DNA of 64,000 nucleotides from Microbacterium sp. BK668 (GTDB taxonomy: Bacteria; Actinomycetota; Actinomycetes; Actinomycetales; Microbacteriaceae): NCBI RefSeq assembly GCF_004362195.1, contig NZ_SNWG01000001.1, forward strand, positions 1,426,001 through 1,490,000, read 5' to 3'. The notes beneath the pieces were generated by a model. It was not told the DNA's origin. It did not search any database and saw only the letters and a program-made list of their open reading frames with translations. Each line of letters begins with the position of its first letter. Positions within the stretch are counted from its first letter, which is position 1. Shown in pieces: positions 9,916 to 20,919 of the stretch. The position numbers were made by a program, and so were the translations under genes.

Positions 9916-10449
9916 ATGACTGACGACGATGTAGCCGACTGGGAACTGCTTCGGCGCGGGGACCGCGCTGCGTTCGCCCGCATCTTCGATCGTCATGAGG
10001 CAAGGGTCTTCCGGCACGCGTCGCGGCTGCTGCGTGTTCGCGAGGATGCGAAGGATACGATGACAATCGCCTTCTTCGAGTTGTGGCGTCGGCGCGGCTC
10101 CTCGCGTCTTGTGAACGGGTCCCTCCTTCCGTGGCTGCTGAACACCGCCGCCAACACCGCCCGCAACTTCGAGCGATCCTCGCGGCGTTACCAGTTGATG
10201 CTCGGCCGCCTGCCGGATCCCGAGCCTTCTGCGCCGGTGCGCGCCGCGGACGAGTCCGGGATCCTGGCCGCTCTTCGCCGACTTCCTGAGCGCGAGCAGA
10301 GCGTTATCGTCCTCACGGTGCTCGAGGGATACCAGGAGCGCGAGACTGCGCGAGCGCTCGGGATACCGGTCGGCACCGTCAAATCGCGTCTCGCTCGAGC
10401 GAAGGAACGGCTTCGGGGCGAACTCGAACAGATTGGATACTCGCAATGA
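9916..10449 (+). CDS. ECF-type RNA polymerase sigma factor
   Basis: A 177-residue sigma factor with only regions 2 and 4. Region 2 is about residues 15-85 (FARIFDRHEARVFRHASRLL; MTIAFFELWRRR; WLLNTAANTARNF). Region 4 is near 115-170 (LAALRRLPEREQSVIVLTVL, then the HTH ETARALGIPVGTVKSRLARAKERL). ATG 9916 has GACATT 7 nt upstream. The stop overlaps the next start by 4 bp (ATGA), so it is coupled to a one-helix membrane protein, the usual place for an anti-sigma factor. Codon use is less GC-biased than its neighbours. Confidence 0.92.
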   Translation: MTDDDVADWELLRRGDRAAFARIFDRHEARVFRHASRLLRVREDAKDTMTIAFFELWRRRGSSRLVNGSLLPWLLNTAANTARNFERSSRRYQLMLGRLPDPEPSAPVRAADESGILAALRRLPEREQSVIVLTVLEGYQERETARALGIPVGTVKSRLARAKERLRGELEQIGYSQ

Positions 10450-11075
10450 CTGAGCCCCTGACTCCACGCGAACACGCCGACGTGCGCGATCTGCTTCTGG
10501 CGGGCTCCGAGCGGATGAAGCCGAACGGCATCCTTCGCGCGGCGGTGCCCGTGTCCGCATCCGCTCTCGTGATGGGCCTCGTGGGCATCATGGTCGCGAT
10601 CAATCTCGCGGGCGATCCAAGTCAGCCGGCAGTAGTTCCGGAACCTACGGCCACGGCCACCGGAGGGATACCCTCATTGTGCGTCGAGTACGGAGGCTCC
10701 TCCGCCGACAATGCGCCCGGTGGCGACGCGATCGCGGTCGCGGCGGCGACCGCGGATCTGGGCGAGGAAGCCATACTGAGCCCTGGAGTACAGGTGCGGG
10801 ATTCAACTGAGAGTCCGGGCACCTTGGAGGCCACTGCGCGCGTGTGTGGCGACGGCCTCGACCGGCCGGATCTGATTGCCGCCGCCACAGCCATCGCGAA
10901 GGCGATCTACAGTGACCCGGCGCACGCCCGCCTCTCCACTCTGACAGTGTCGGCTTGGCGCCCGATCAGCCCGGAGGCGATCGCGGAGGACGAGAACCTC
11001 CCCTCGGTCAGCACTGCCTACCAAACGCACGATTGGGATGCTGCCGCGGACGCCCTCGTGACGGCGTGGGAGTGA
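10446..11075 (+). CDS. single-pass membrane protein coupled to the sigma factor
   Basis: A 209-residue protein: a ~30-residue N-terminal part, one membrane helix (SALVMGLVGIMVAINLA, about 38-55), and an extracytoplasmic region of ~150 residues with two cysteines. It begins within the stop of the sigma gene (ATGA), so it is probably its regulator. The cytoplasmic part is too short for a zinc anti-sigma domain and has no HxxxCxxC motif, so it may be an atypical anti-sigma factor or a co-regulated sensor. No named family was recognised. Confidence 0.7.
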   Translation: MTEPLTPREHADVRDLLLAGSERMKPNGILRAAVPVSASALVMGLVGIMVAINLAGDPSQPAVVPEPTATATGGIPSLCVEYGGSSADNAPGGDAIAVAAATADLGEEAILSPGVQVRDSTESPGTLEATARVCGDGLDRPDLIAAATAIAKAIYSDPAHARLSTLTVSAWRPISPEAIAEDENLPSVSTAYQTHDWDAAADALVTAWE

Positions 11076-11105
11076 ACAAGAGCGCCCGCTGGCCTCATTG
11101 AGGGG

Positions 11106-11852
11106 TTACGGTGCCGACCAGAGACCGCTGCAGTAGGTGCTCGATCCGCACCTTGCGCGGAACTTCAAAGTTGCGGTCACGTTGCCCCACGGGACGCTTC
11201 CGCGACCAGCAGCTTCAGCAGTGGCGTACCCGAGTCCGTACCACTGTGCCCAGGTCCCGTAAGTGCTTCCCATATACCCGCGGTAGTAGCCCAAGCCGGA
11301 GCCGGCGTTGTTCTGCGCAGTGCCCTGCTGCACGGTCCACGCGTAGCTCACCCGAGCGCTGGCATTCCACCCGATGTTCGTGCCACCGGTAGCAACCGTC
11401 CAGGTGGTGCTGTTCGCGCTGTAGCCCCATGTGCCGAGGGTGCCGACCGTCCCAGAGGCGGTGGCGGAACCGTCCGACCCGGGCCCGGAGGTGATCGAGG
11501 AGGTACTCGCCGCTGCCCGCTCAGAGGCTATGGCGTCGAGCTTAGCGACCGTGAGGCCATTGGGGAGTGAGCCGTCAGGCTCGGTGATGACAACCATGGT
11601 GTCGGCGCTGATCGGCCCAGTTGGGTAGAACGTCGCGTCACCCCTCACTACGCCCCTCGCTCGATTGACAATCACGTACCCTTTGCTTTCGTCGGGCTTT
11701 GGAGCAATCTTCACTACTGTCGGTTCCGCTGCGCCGTGCTCGACGGCGGAGCTCGCGGGCGCGGATGCGAAAAGCAACGCAGCTCCAATGGCAGACGCCG
11801 AGACCATTGCGCCTGCGCGCGTTCGCCATGCTGTCCGAGTGTCAAATTCCAT
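11106..11852 (-). CDS. secreted Trp/Tyr-rich protein of unknown function
   Basis: A 248-residue exported protein. The signal peptide (AGAMVSASAIGAALLFASA) is cut near SSA. A middle region (45-125) resembles nothing I know; a Ser/Gly/Thr linker follows. The last 110 residues are rich in Trp, Tyr, Gly and Asn (LGTWGYSANSTTW, YRGYMGSTYGTWAQWYGLGY) and end with two cysteines in RARCGSSTYCSG, probably a disulfide loop. AAAGGAGA precedes ATG 11852. Convergent with the sigma operon. It could be a surface or bacteriocin-like protein; lactococcin-972 resemblance was considered and not supported. Confidence 0.75.
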   Translation of the reverse strand: MEFDTRTAWRTRAGAMVSASAIGAALLFASAPASSAVEHGAAEPTVVKIAPKPDESKGYVIVNRARGVVRGDATFYPTGPISADTMVVITEPDGSLPNGLTVAKLDAIASERAAASTSSITSGPGSDGSATASGTVGTLGTWGYSANSTTWTVATGGTNIGWNASARVSYAWTVQQGTAQNNAGSGLGYYRGYMGSTYGTWAQWYGLGYATAEAAGRGSVPWGNVTATLKFRARCGSSTYCSGLWSAP

Positions 11853-12029
11853 GATGTCTCCTTTGCGCCGGGGTGTCCGGCGCTCGGAGCCTAGACTCGG
11901 CGGGGCTCGAGCACAATAGGACCCGTCGAATAGACAATTGGCGATGCGTCATGTGGTTGCTCGGCGAGGCGCGACACGCACAATAGCGACGCTCTGTTGC
12001 AAGCCGTCGAATGCGCATATGGTGTGGGT

Positions 12030-12665
12030 GTGACCTCGCAGCAAATCGCAAGCTACCGGACGACGGAGGGTAAGCGAGCGTGGACCACTGCTGGAGCGCT
12101 CATGGCGGTCGCGCCGCTCGCTTCGCTGGCCACGTATGACATCGGATCCTTCGTGCCCGTGGCCGCCCTGCTGGGACCTGCGCTCTACTCAGCATCCCTC
12201 GTGATCTTCGCGGTCGGCTCCAACGGCAAGGGAAGGATCACCGGAGATCGCAAACTGGGGGCGGTTTCGCTCGTCATCCTCGCCGTCGTGATGTTCGCAA
12301 CCGCTGCGTTTTGGGTGGCGGTCAGTCGGCACCCCAGCCCTGGGCCGCTCATGGCCTTCGGGATCGCGGCGACTGTGGTGGAGTTCGCGCTCGCTCTAGC
12401 GGCGGTCGTGGAGATAAAACGAGCACGAGTAGTCCGACGGCCGTGGTGCGACGCACCCCTGTGGGCACTCATCGCTGTGTCCGCAACGTGGCTGATTCCG
12501 AACATCATTAATGCAACGGGCACTGCCCAGGCCGATATCGTCACTGCAATGGCTTTCGGCACAGTCGAGGGCTTCCTTCGGATGGCGCTGCCGATCCTTC
12601 TGGGCGGTCTAGCCATTCTGCTCGCACATATCCCAGCGACCGAGAAGACAGTAGAGGTGCTCTAG
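12030..12665 (+). CDS. multi-pass membrane protein of unknown function
   Basis: A 211-residue protein with about six hydrophobic helices, starting at AGALMAVAPLASLATYDIG and ending at LRMALPILLGGLAILLA, and short loops (DUF998-like layout, not identified). GTG 12030 is preferred over an upstream in-frame ATG at 11997... because TATGGT lies exactly 6 nt before it. Base composition is lower in GC than in the flanks, as for the whole 9.9-13.2 kb stretch. A strong hairpin lies 450 bp downstream. Confidence 0.75.
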   Translation: MTSQQIASYRTTEGKRAWTTAGALMAVAPLASLATYDIGSFVPVAALLGPALYSASLVIFAVGSNGKGRITGDRKLGAVSLVILAVVMFATAAFWVAVSRHPSPGPLMAFGIAATVVEFALALAAVVEIKRARVVRRPWCDAPLWALIAVSATWLIPNIINATGTAQADIVTAMAFGTVEGFLRMALPILLGGLAILLAHIPATEKTVEVL

Positions 12666-13289
12666 AGGCGAACCGCATGGACGTATGTCGTCGCGCCAGT
12701 CGGGAATAGTCGCCGGCCTGGTAGGGCCGAGCCCGATCAGGCGGCGTTCGCGGCACCAATCTAGACTCCTGATTAGTGAAGGACCCATGTGCGAGCCGTA
12801 ATTGTGGCGCAATCGAGCGCAGAATTGTCGTGCATCTTCACGACTCGCTACATCCGGGCGCGGACCCTTACGCAGACCTGATCGACGGGATATGCATCAG
12901 CTCCTGCTGATAGCACTCAACAGCTGCTGTCAAAATCTTGCCCGGCCGTTCTCCGCCCGAGAATCGCGACCGCGAGGAGCAGCGCGGCATGACACCGGCT
13001 GGGCGCTGACCAGGGCTTGGGGCTACGCGCGACAGATGGCGCCGCGCGATCGATCCGCAGAACCCATCGGCTTCTCTCGCCGAGCACCGGCGATCGTGTG
13101 CGTCGGACTCAGAGTAAGGGCCGGTCGGAGAGGCTTCCGACCGGCCCTTGTCCCTTGCACCAAGAGTGTCCTGCAATCACATGCCGGCAGCTGCCACAGC
13201 AAAACAACTACCGTGCCTGCACTCTATAACGAGGAGGTAACGGAAGGGAAGAGTCTGGCGTTACCTTTTCGTGATTCTCAGGCAGCTCA
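12666..13289. other. 624-bp intergenic stretch, no gene recognised
   Basis: Between convergent genes. Six-frame reading gives no ORF with a start signal and plausible composition. It contains one strong hairpin (13116-13149) and lower-GC DNA that may be decayed sequence at the edge of an acquired segment. Confidence 0.5.
13116..13149. terminator. strong bidirectional hairpin
   Basis: AAGGGCCGGTCGG (13116-13128) pairs perfectly with CCGACCGGCCCTT (13137-13149) across an 8-nt loop: 13 bp. The flanks give U-containing tails (TTGTCCCTTG on the plus strand). It lies between convergent genes but 450 bp from the nearest upstream stop, so it may have belonged to a lost gene. Confidence 0.7.
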
Positions 13290-14495
13290 TCAGCTTCGGG
13301 CGACGCGAAGCGGTGAGAACACCGCGATCCCGGCCGCGACGGCGAACACGGCGGCGACGATCCAGATCGAGGGCGCGACACCGACGACCGACGCGAGGAC
13401 GCCGCCGAGCACGGCGCCGAGGGCGCCCGCCGTGCGATTTACCGACCGCCCGGTGGCGTTGACGCGGCCGAGGAGCTCGTCGGGGACGGCGCGCTGGCGG
13501 TAGCTCATCTCGTTGGCGTTCTCGATTCCCGCGGCGAGACCGCTGATCGCGAGCGCGGCGAACAGCAGAGCGGTCCCCGCCGGCCCGCCGGCGACGGGGA
13601 CAAGGCCGACGCCGACCCATGCAAGGGGGTAGAGCACACGCGTGCCCGTGATCGTTGCTCCGGATCCGAACCGCCTGCCGGATCGCTCCGCCAGTGCGGC
13701 TCCCGCGAGCGTCGCGGCGCCGGCGACCGAGAGAAGCAGTCCGAAGAGGGCGGCGCCGAGATCGAGGGTGCGCAGGACAAGAAGAGACAGGATCGTGAGG
13801 GAGGCCGCATTCGCCACGAACCACACGTGGGTCGACAGCGAGAGCGGCAGCAGGACGGGATGCCGGTAGGTTGCTCGCAGGCCCTCTCGGATGTCGCGCA
13901 CGACCGATCGGCGCCCGCCGCCGGAAACCTCGGTCACCCGAACGCCCGCGACGAGGATCGCGTCGACGACATAGCTCACGGCGTCGATCAGCAGCGCGAT
14001 CGGCGCTCCGAGCCAGCGCACGACGAGGCCGGCGAGCGTCGGGCCGAGTGTCAGCGCGGCGGCCTCGCCCTGGTCGATCTGTGCGTTGGCACGCAGCAGC
14101 CTTTCACGGTCGACGAGGCGAGGCAGGAGCGACTGCGATGCCGCGAAGCCGAACACCGAGAAGCCGCCGAACAGGAGCAGAAGGGCGACCAGGTTCCAGA
14201 CCGAGAGGGCTCCCACCGCCCACAGCAGCGGGATCATCCCGAGACTGAGCGCGCGGCCGAGACTCGCCACGACGAGGGTTCGTCTGCGGCGCCATCGGTC
14301 GACGTAGACGCCCGCGACGAGCCCGAGCACCGCGTACGGAACGAACTGCGCGGCGTTCACGATGCCCACCTCGACAGCGTCGGCCTGGAGGCCGTCCACG
14401 ACGAGGACCGGCAGCGCGACCGCCGTGGCGGCCGACCCGAACGCGCTGATCGTATTTGCGGCCCAGAACCGCCGGAACCCCTGCGATCTCGTCAC
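13290..14495 (-). CDS. MFS transporter
   Basis: A 401-residue major-facilitator exporter with about 12 hydrophobic helices. It starts FRRFWAANTISAFGSAATAVALP, has the motif-A-like VYVDRWRRRRT after helix 2, and NEMSYRQRAVPDELLGRVNATGRS in the second half, the layout of enterobactin/macrolide-type MFS exporters (DHA3-like). GTG 14495 overlaps the stop of a 37-codon ORF upstream (GTGA), so translation is probably coupled to that ORF. The substrate is unknown; drug or siderophore efflux is the usual role of close relatives. Confidence 0.88.
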   Translation of the reverse strand: MTRSQGFRRFWAANTISAFGSAATAVALPVLVVDGLQADAVEVGIVNAAQFVPYAVLGLVAGVYVDRWRRRRTLVVASLGRALSLGMIPLLWAVGALSVWNLVALLLLFGGFSVFGFAASQSLLPRLVDRERLLRANAQIDQGEAAALTLGPTLAGLVVRWLGAPIALLIDAVSYVVDAILVAGVRVTEVSGGGRRSVVRDIREGLRATYRHPVLLPLSLSTHVWFVANAASLTILSLLVLRTLDLGAALFGLLLSVAGAATLAGAALAERSGRRFGSGATITGTRVLYPLAWVGVGLVPVAGGPAGTALLFAALAISGLAAGIENANEMSYRQRAVPDELLGRVNATGRSVNRTAGALGAVLGGVLASVVGVAPSIWIVAAVFAVAAGIAVFSPLRVARS

Positions 14496-14605
14496 CGCGC
14501 GTCGATGCGCGGCTCCGCCCGCGGGGGGCCCGTCACCAGATCGGCCGCGCGCCCATCGAACTCGACGTCGCGCCCGAGGATGGACATCGCGACCACGGTG
14601 CTCAT
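14492..14605 (-). CDS. 37-residue ORF coupled to MFS gene
   Basis: A 37-codon ORF starting MSTVVAMSILGRDVEFDGRA, preceded by an excellent ribosome binding site (GAGAGGAG, 5 nt spacing). Its TGA overlaps the GTG of the MFS gene. It has no membrane helix and resembles no family I know. It may be a real small protein or a leader whose translation opens the MFS start; the strong site in front of it, and none in front of the MFS GTG, favours coupling. Confidence 0.55.
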   Translation of the reverse strand: MSTVVAMSILGRDVEFDGRAADLVTGPPRAEPRIDAR

Positions 14606-14719
14606 GGCGCTCCTCTCGATGCGGTGCCCTCAGCCTCCCACGAGGCATCCTCCTCCGCGTGATGCCTGCGCTCTCGGGCTGAGGGCCCTGGGGTGCCGCG
14701 CCGGTGCGAGGATGGGGCC

Positions 14720-15052
14720 GTGGAGGCATGGGGCCGTGACACCGCGAGCGGGCCGTTCGTCGTGACCCTCGTCGTCGACCTGCCGATCGCGAAGCCCGAC
14801 GCGCTGGAGGTAATCGCGTTCGTCGCCGACACCGAGGTGCAGAACGCGCGCACCGCGTATCCGCGGGTCAGCCTGGAGCCGGACGTGTGGGCCGAGGTGC
14901 AGATCCCGCGATTCGCCGACCCGCCGCCGCTCGCGATCGACGTGTGCACCGACGTGTCGATCGACGCCGCGCAGCGGGCCGCCGTTCGGCTGGCGGCGGC
15001 GCTGGAGCGCGTGGGCTGGACCGTGCGACCGCCTCGACAGGACGAGGTCTGA
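14720..15052 (+). CDS. hypothetical protein
   Basis: A 110-residue acidic protein (VVTLVVDLPIAKPDALEVIAF near 15-35; a C-terminal helix AQRAAVRLAAALERVGW). It looks like an alpha/beta ferredoxin-like fold, but no family was recognised. GTG 14720 is chosen because GAGGAT lies 6 nt upstream, the leaderless pattern of this window. It is divergent from the MFS gene. Unknown function. Confidence 0.65.
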   Translation: MEAWGRDTASGPFVVTLVVDLPIAKPDALEVIAFVADTEVQNARTAYPRVSLEPDVWAEVQIPRFADPPPLAIDVCTDVSIDAAQRAAVRLAAALERVGWTVRPPRQDEV

Positions 15053-15391
15053 CGCGACCGGAGGCGGCGTCGGGGATGGATGCGGCCGGAGGCGGCGTCG
15101 GGGATGGATGCGGCGACCGCCGCTGAGCGCGGGCTCGGGCATCCTCATGATCGGCCGCGCTCTGCGGCACAGCAGAGGAGATCCGCGCCTCTGAGGACCG
15201 GGAAGCGCTTCTCGGTTCTCGGTTGCGCCGATCTCCTCGGAACGGCAGGACCGGCGCCGGCCGCGATCGACGCCTGCTCCGCGCGTCGCGCCCCGCGGCG
15301 ATCGCGGGGGTGGACCGCCTCGCCGAGGATGTAACACCCCCGTCATCCCCCGTCCTCCCCGCCCGCCTAGGCTTCGGCCAGAGGAGGGTCC
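15053..15391. repeat. intergenic region with 2 x 28-bp direct repeat
   Basis: Two exact 28-bp copies (15058-15085 and 15086-15113) begin right after the upstream stop, each starting CCGGAGGCGGCGTC. Further on, GGTTGCGCCGATCT near 15221 resembles the core of the palindromic repeats at 12-199, perhaps a degenerate copy. The last 30 bp hold the ribosome binding site AGAGGAGG of the next gene. No ORF recognised. Confidence 0.7.
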
Positions 15392-16068
15392 ATGACCGAT
15401 GTCGCCGCGCCGCTTCCTGCCGTGAGGATCGCGATCCCGTGGCGCCCGCAGCCGTCGAGGCTGGAGGCGTTCGACCGCGTCGTGGAGTGGTATCGGCGGA
15501 ACCTCCCCGGCGTCCCCCTCGTGACCGTCGACACCGACGAGGAGACCTTCGTGCTGGCCGCCTGCCGCAACGCCGCGATGAGCGAGGCCGCCTTCGACGA
15601 GGTCGTGGTCATCGGCGACGCCGACACCATCCCGGAGCGCGACCCTCTCCTCGCCGCGATCCGGACCGCCGCGGTGAGCGACCGCGTGCAGCTGCCGTAC
15701 GACGAGTACCGCTGGCTCGGCCGCACCGGAACCGCCGACTACGTGACCGGCGTTCCGCCGGAGGACTGCCGGGTCGAGCAGGTCGTGCACACCGCCTGCT
15801 CCGGTGTCTACGTCGCGACGCCCCGGGTGTGGGCGAGTCACGGCGGGCAGGACGAGGGCTTCCGCGGGTGGGGATTCGAGGATGCCGCGTGGTTCGAGGC
15901 GCACAGCACGCTGCTCGGCGGGCCGCCGCAGCGGCATCCCGGCCGCGTCTATGCGCTGCATCACGCCGCTGCGCCGCGGGAGGGCGAGAGGTTCCAGGCG
16001 AACGTCGACCGTATGGGCCGGTACCGCGCCGCGGCCGGCGACACGCGGGCGATGCGTCTTCTCGTGGC

Positions 16069-17357
<1,289 letters not shown>

Positions 17358-17361
<4 letters not shown>

Positions 17362-19502
17362 GCGATGAGCCCCGCCGCCCGGCGCAGCTCGCTCTCGGTG
17401 CGCACGACGGAGCGGTACACGGGCGTCAGCGTCGCGGCCATCGCCTGGATCGTGAAGCGCTCGGCCACGAGCTCGCGCGCTCGGCGGGCGAGGTCGGGAT
17501 CGGATGCCTCGGCACGGGCGAGCGCGTTCACGATGCCCTCACTCAGCCCCGCCGGGTCGCCCGGTGCGACGAGGAAGCCCGTGTCGCCGTCGGTGACGTA
17601 GGTCGCGGGCCCTCCGGAGTCGGGCGCGACCACGACGAGCCCCGTGGCCATCGCCTCGAGGATCGCCAGCCCGAACTCCTCCTTGACGCTCGCGCACACG
17701 TAGACGCCACCGGGGGCGGCGAGCCCGGGCAGGCCGAATCGCGCGGCGGCGAGCCACTCGGCCGCAACGCCGTTGGGTCGGTGCCCGGGGAGGAGGAGCC
17801 CTCGCTGGGCGCGGTCCGCCGGCGGGACCGCTGCGTCGATCGCGGCGAGCTGCTCGCGCTCGTCGTCGGACGGCGCCTCGAGGTCGCCCCCCACGATCAG
17901 GAGGTTGGCGCGGTCGGCGAGCGGCCCCTCCGCCCAGGCCTGGACGAGTGCGGCCATCCCCTTCACGCGGTGCAGGCGGCCGATCGAGACGAGGAGCGGG
18001 AGGCCACGGCGCTCGGCGGGCAGCGCCGCGAGGCCGTCCGCGAGCTCCCGCAGCGCCTCGGTGAGCGGCCCGCCCTCGGACGCGGCGCGGGCGCGCGCGA
18101 CCGCGTCATCGACGACGTTGAGGTCGACCCCCTCCGCGACGACGCTGTGGCGTTCGGGATGCGACGTGAGATCGATCCCGACGAGCTGGCGCATCTCGCT
18201 CACAAGGTCCGGGCGAGGGAAGAGCACGGAGTGCGAAGCCGACGCCGCGAGGCTCTGCACGAGCCGCGCGCGGAACCAGAAGTGCTCGCGCAGGTCCGTC
18301 TCGCCGAAGCCGTCACGCGTGAGACGCCCCGACCGCTCGAGCGACGCGATCACGCTGTGAGGATCAGGGGCGACGGTGAAGAGGAACGGGATGCCGAGCT
18401 CGCGCGCGACGTCGGCCGCTGCGAGGCTTCCGACATCCGCCATCCGCAGGTGCAGCACATCGACGCGGCCCGCGGCCCGCAGCAGGCGACGGAGCCCTCG
18501 CCGCACCGTGACCCGCAGCGGCCACGCCGACGCGGACGGCGGCGGGGGACCCTCGAGCGGGATGTGGCCGTAGACGTGCCCCCGATGGGTTCCGGCGAAC
18601 TGGAGGAGATCCGGGCCCGCCTGATCGAGCGAGCCGCGCGAGAGGGTCAGCACGCGCTGCACGCCGTCCTGCTGCTCGATGAGAGCGTCGCCGAGGCGCA
18701 CGAGGAGGGTCGCCACGCCTCCGTTGTCGCCGGCACCGGCCGACGAGAGCGACGAGTCCACGTCGGCGTGCAGGAACAGCTGGGCGATCGTGACGGCGTC
18801 CTCGTCGTCGGTGCGCGGGGTCAAACCCTCGGCGTCGATGAGCGAGAGCCGGGCGAGGCCGCCGGCCGCGCCACCCTCGGTCACGATCTCTTCGAGCAGG
18901 GCGATGTCCTCCTCGAGGGCGCGCTGACCGAGCGCCGAGATCGCGGCGGCGCGCACGACGGGCGCCTCGGTGGCGTCGGCGGCCGTCCGGCGCAGGAGGG
19001 GCCGGACGAGCGCGCGGGGGATGAGCCCGACGGTCTCGACCAGGCGCGCACGGGCGTCGTCGGGCAGCTCTCCGGTGCCCGCGGACTCGAGCGCGGCGGC
19101 CAGGAGATCGCCGGACTGCACCGACCACTTCTCGATCGTGTGCTGAGCGAGCATGCCCTGGAACCCGCCCCCCGCGACCATCCGGACGAGCCGGCCCACG
19201 GCTTCGGGCCGCGGCGGCCGGCGACCCAGCGCCCACGCGGAATGCTCGGCGATCCACCGCCGGTGGTCGGACAGCAGCGAGACCAGCAGTGCGGCGGCCG
19301 CCTCGTCGTGCATCTCGGCCAGCGCGTGCACGGCGGCGATCGCGGCGATGTCGTCGTCGGACGCGAGCGCCGCGCCCAGCACCCGCAGGGTGCGCACACC
19401 GGGGTCGCGGCCCGCCTCGAAGGCGACGTCGTCCGCCGCTCGGAGGGCCTCGACGATGGACGCCGCTTCAGTGATGCGATCCATCGCAGTCTGGATTCCC
19501 AT
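17358..19502 (-). CDS. HEAT-repeat / GT4 glycosyltransferase fusion
   Basis: A 714-residue two-part protein. Residues ~1-250 are alpha-helical HEAT-like repeats (VRTLRVLGAALASDDDIAAIA; EAAAALLVSLLSDHRRWIAEH; PVVRAAAISALGQRALEEDIA). The rest is a GT-B transferase: an acceptor domain, LLVSIGRLHRVKGMAALVQAW, and the donor motif CASVKEEFGLAILEAMATG with the E-x7-E pair. It is close to sucrose-phosphate-synthase-like GT4 proteins. ATG 19502 is preceded by GAGGAG. It heads a two-gene unit with the MGT gene and is divergent from a pyruvyl transferase. HEAT repeats on a GT4 are unusual; they may bind a partner or a surface. Confidence 0.85.
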
Positions 19503-19581
19503 GGCAACCCCCGCTCCTCGACGTTGTGGTGCCAAGGGGGATGGTAACCCCCTGAAACGAACGAGAAGTACGGTTGACGAA

Positions 19582-20787
19582 ATGCCGACGGGCGGTATGG
19601 GAGGGACGGCACGCGTGTCGATCCTCACCATCGGCGACATCGGCGTCTCCTCCGGCATCATCCACATCGGCGACGAGGCGATGTTCGAGGCGGCGCGCGA
19701 CGAGCTGGCGGATCGAGGCATCCCCATCACCGGCATCTCCTCGCAACCCGACGAGTCGGCCCGCCGCTACGGCATACCGGTCGTCGGACGGCTCGGCTTC
19801 GCGGGTCTTGCCCGAGCCGATGCGCAGGAGCGGGCGGCGCTGCTCCTGGACGTCGCTGCGGGCATCCGCGAGCTGCCGCCCGGCGACCCCGCCGAGGGTG
19901 CCCTCGCGGCGCTGAGGTCTGCGCGCGGCGTGCTCATCGCGGGCGGCGGCAATCTGGCCTCGCGCTGGCCCGTGCACGTCTTCGAACGCACGACCGTTGC
20001 GGCGATGGCTCGCGCGCAGGGTCTGCCGGTCGTCCTGTCGGGGCAGACCCTCGGACCCGACCTCGACCCGGAAGACCGGACGCGCGTCGCGGAGCTCGCC
20101 CGCCGGGCGGTGCGCACGGGGGTCCGGGAGCACGCCTCGGGCGACCTCGCGCGGTCGTGGGGCGCGCGCGTGCACGTCGGCGTCGACGACGCGTCGTTCC
20201 TCGGCGGGGGCCCGGACGGCGCCGAGGTGTCCGACCGGGTGCTCGTCAGCCTCTCCGGCTGGTTCGCCGTGCGGCCCGCCGACGCGGTCGAGGCCGGCAT
20301 CGCACGCCTCCTCGATCATGTGGCCGACACCGCGGGAGAGGTGCTCTTCCACGCGCACTTCGGACCCGTCGCCGCCGACGCCGTGCCATCGGGCGACGCC
20401 GCGCTCCACGAGCGGGTGCGCGCGCGCATGCGGCGTCCGAGCACCGTCGTCGCGAGCGGCGATCCGCTCGGCGCTGCTCGGCTCGCGCGCAGCGCACGGC
20501 TTCTCGTCACGAGCCGTTACCACCCGGCCGTCTTCGCGGCGCCGGCCGGCGTGCCGATCCTCGGGCTCGCCGCGGACGATTACACCCGGATCAAGCTGGC
20601 TGGAGCCCTCGGTCATTGGGGCCAGGATGCCGTCCTCGATCTGGACGACCTGCCGACCGCGCCATCCGCCCTCGATCGGCTCGACGATCGTCGATCCGAG
20701 GTGGCCGACCGCGCGGCCGCCGCGCTCCCCGGGCATCGCGCCCGTGCCGGCGCGTGGTGGGACGACGTCGCCGACGTCTTCCGCTGA
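19582..20787 (+). CDS. polysaccharide pyruvyl transferase family protein
   Basis: A 401-residue transferase that adds pyruvate ketals to surface glycans in this family. ILTIGDIGVSSGIIHIGDEAM opens the GT-B-like fold; ARGVLIAGGGNLASRW and LVTSRYHPAVFAAPAGVP (the SRxH motif) are typical. ATG 19582 has TACGGT 7 nt upstream; an in-frame ATG at 19597 or GTG at 19615 is possible. Divergent from the HEAT/GT4 gene and probably of the same pathway. It ends at palindromic repeats that also face cofE. Confidence 0.85.
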   Translation: MPTGGMGGTARVSILTIGDIGVSSGIIHIGDEAMFEAARDELADRGIPITGISSQPDESARRYGIPVVGRLGFAGLARADAQERAALLLDVAAGIRELPPGDPAEGALAALRSARGVLIAGGGNLASRWPVHVFERTTVAAMARAQGLPVVLSGQTLGPDLDPEDRTRVAELARRAVRTGVREHASGDLARSWGARVHVGVDDASFLGGGPDGAEVSDRVLVSLSGWFAVRPADAVEAGIARLLDHVADTAGEVLFHAHFGPVAADAVPSGDAALHERVRARMRRPSTVVASGDPLGAARLARSARLLVTSRYHPAVFAAPAGVPILGLAADDYTRIKLAGALGHWGQDAVLDLDDLPTAPSALDRLDDRRSEVADRAAAALPGHRARAGAWWDDVADVFR

Positions 20788-20799
20788 CGCGGGGGCGGG

Positions 20800-20909
20800 T
20801 TCACTTGCGGCGATGTGCGCATCGGCGTGCCGATCGGCGCAAGTGAAGCCCGCGTCATCCGTTCGCCTGCGGCGATGTGCGTGTCGGCGTGCCGATCGGC
20901 GCAAGTGAA
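20800..20909. repeat. two tandem 48-bp palindromic repeats
   Basis: Unit 1 (20800-20847) starts TTCACTTGCG and ends CGCAAGTGAA, a perfect 10-bp inverted pair. Unit 2 (20862-20909) shares the interior and right arm, with a decayed left arm. The period is 62 bp, as in the related repeats at 12-199. Located between convergent genes, they may serve as bidirectional terminators. Confidence 0.85.
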
Positions 20910-20919
20910 GCCGAGGGCG

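Noticed and set aside
11106..11852. Lactococcin-972 family bacteriocin
   Set aside because: Signal peptide and aromatic C-terminus are suggestive, but the length, the extra middle domain and the cysteine pair do not fit that family.
12802..13260. Possible gene in the 12.7-13.3 kb gap
   Set aside because: The open frame has no ribosome site or leaderless promoter, has a mixed composition and runs into the antisense of the MFS gene.
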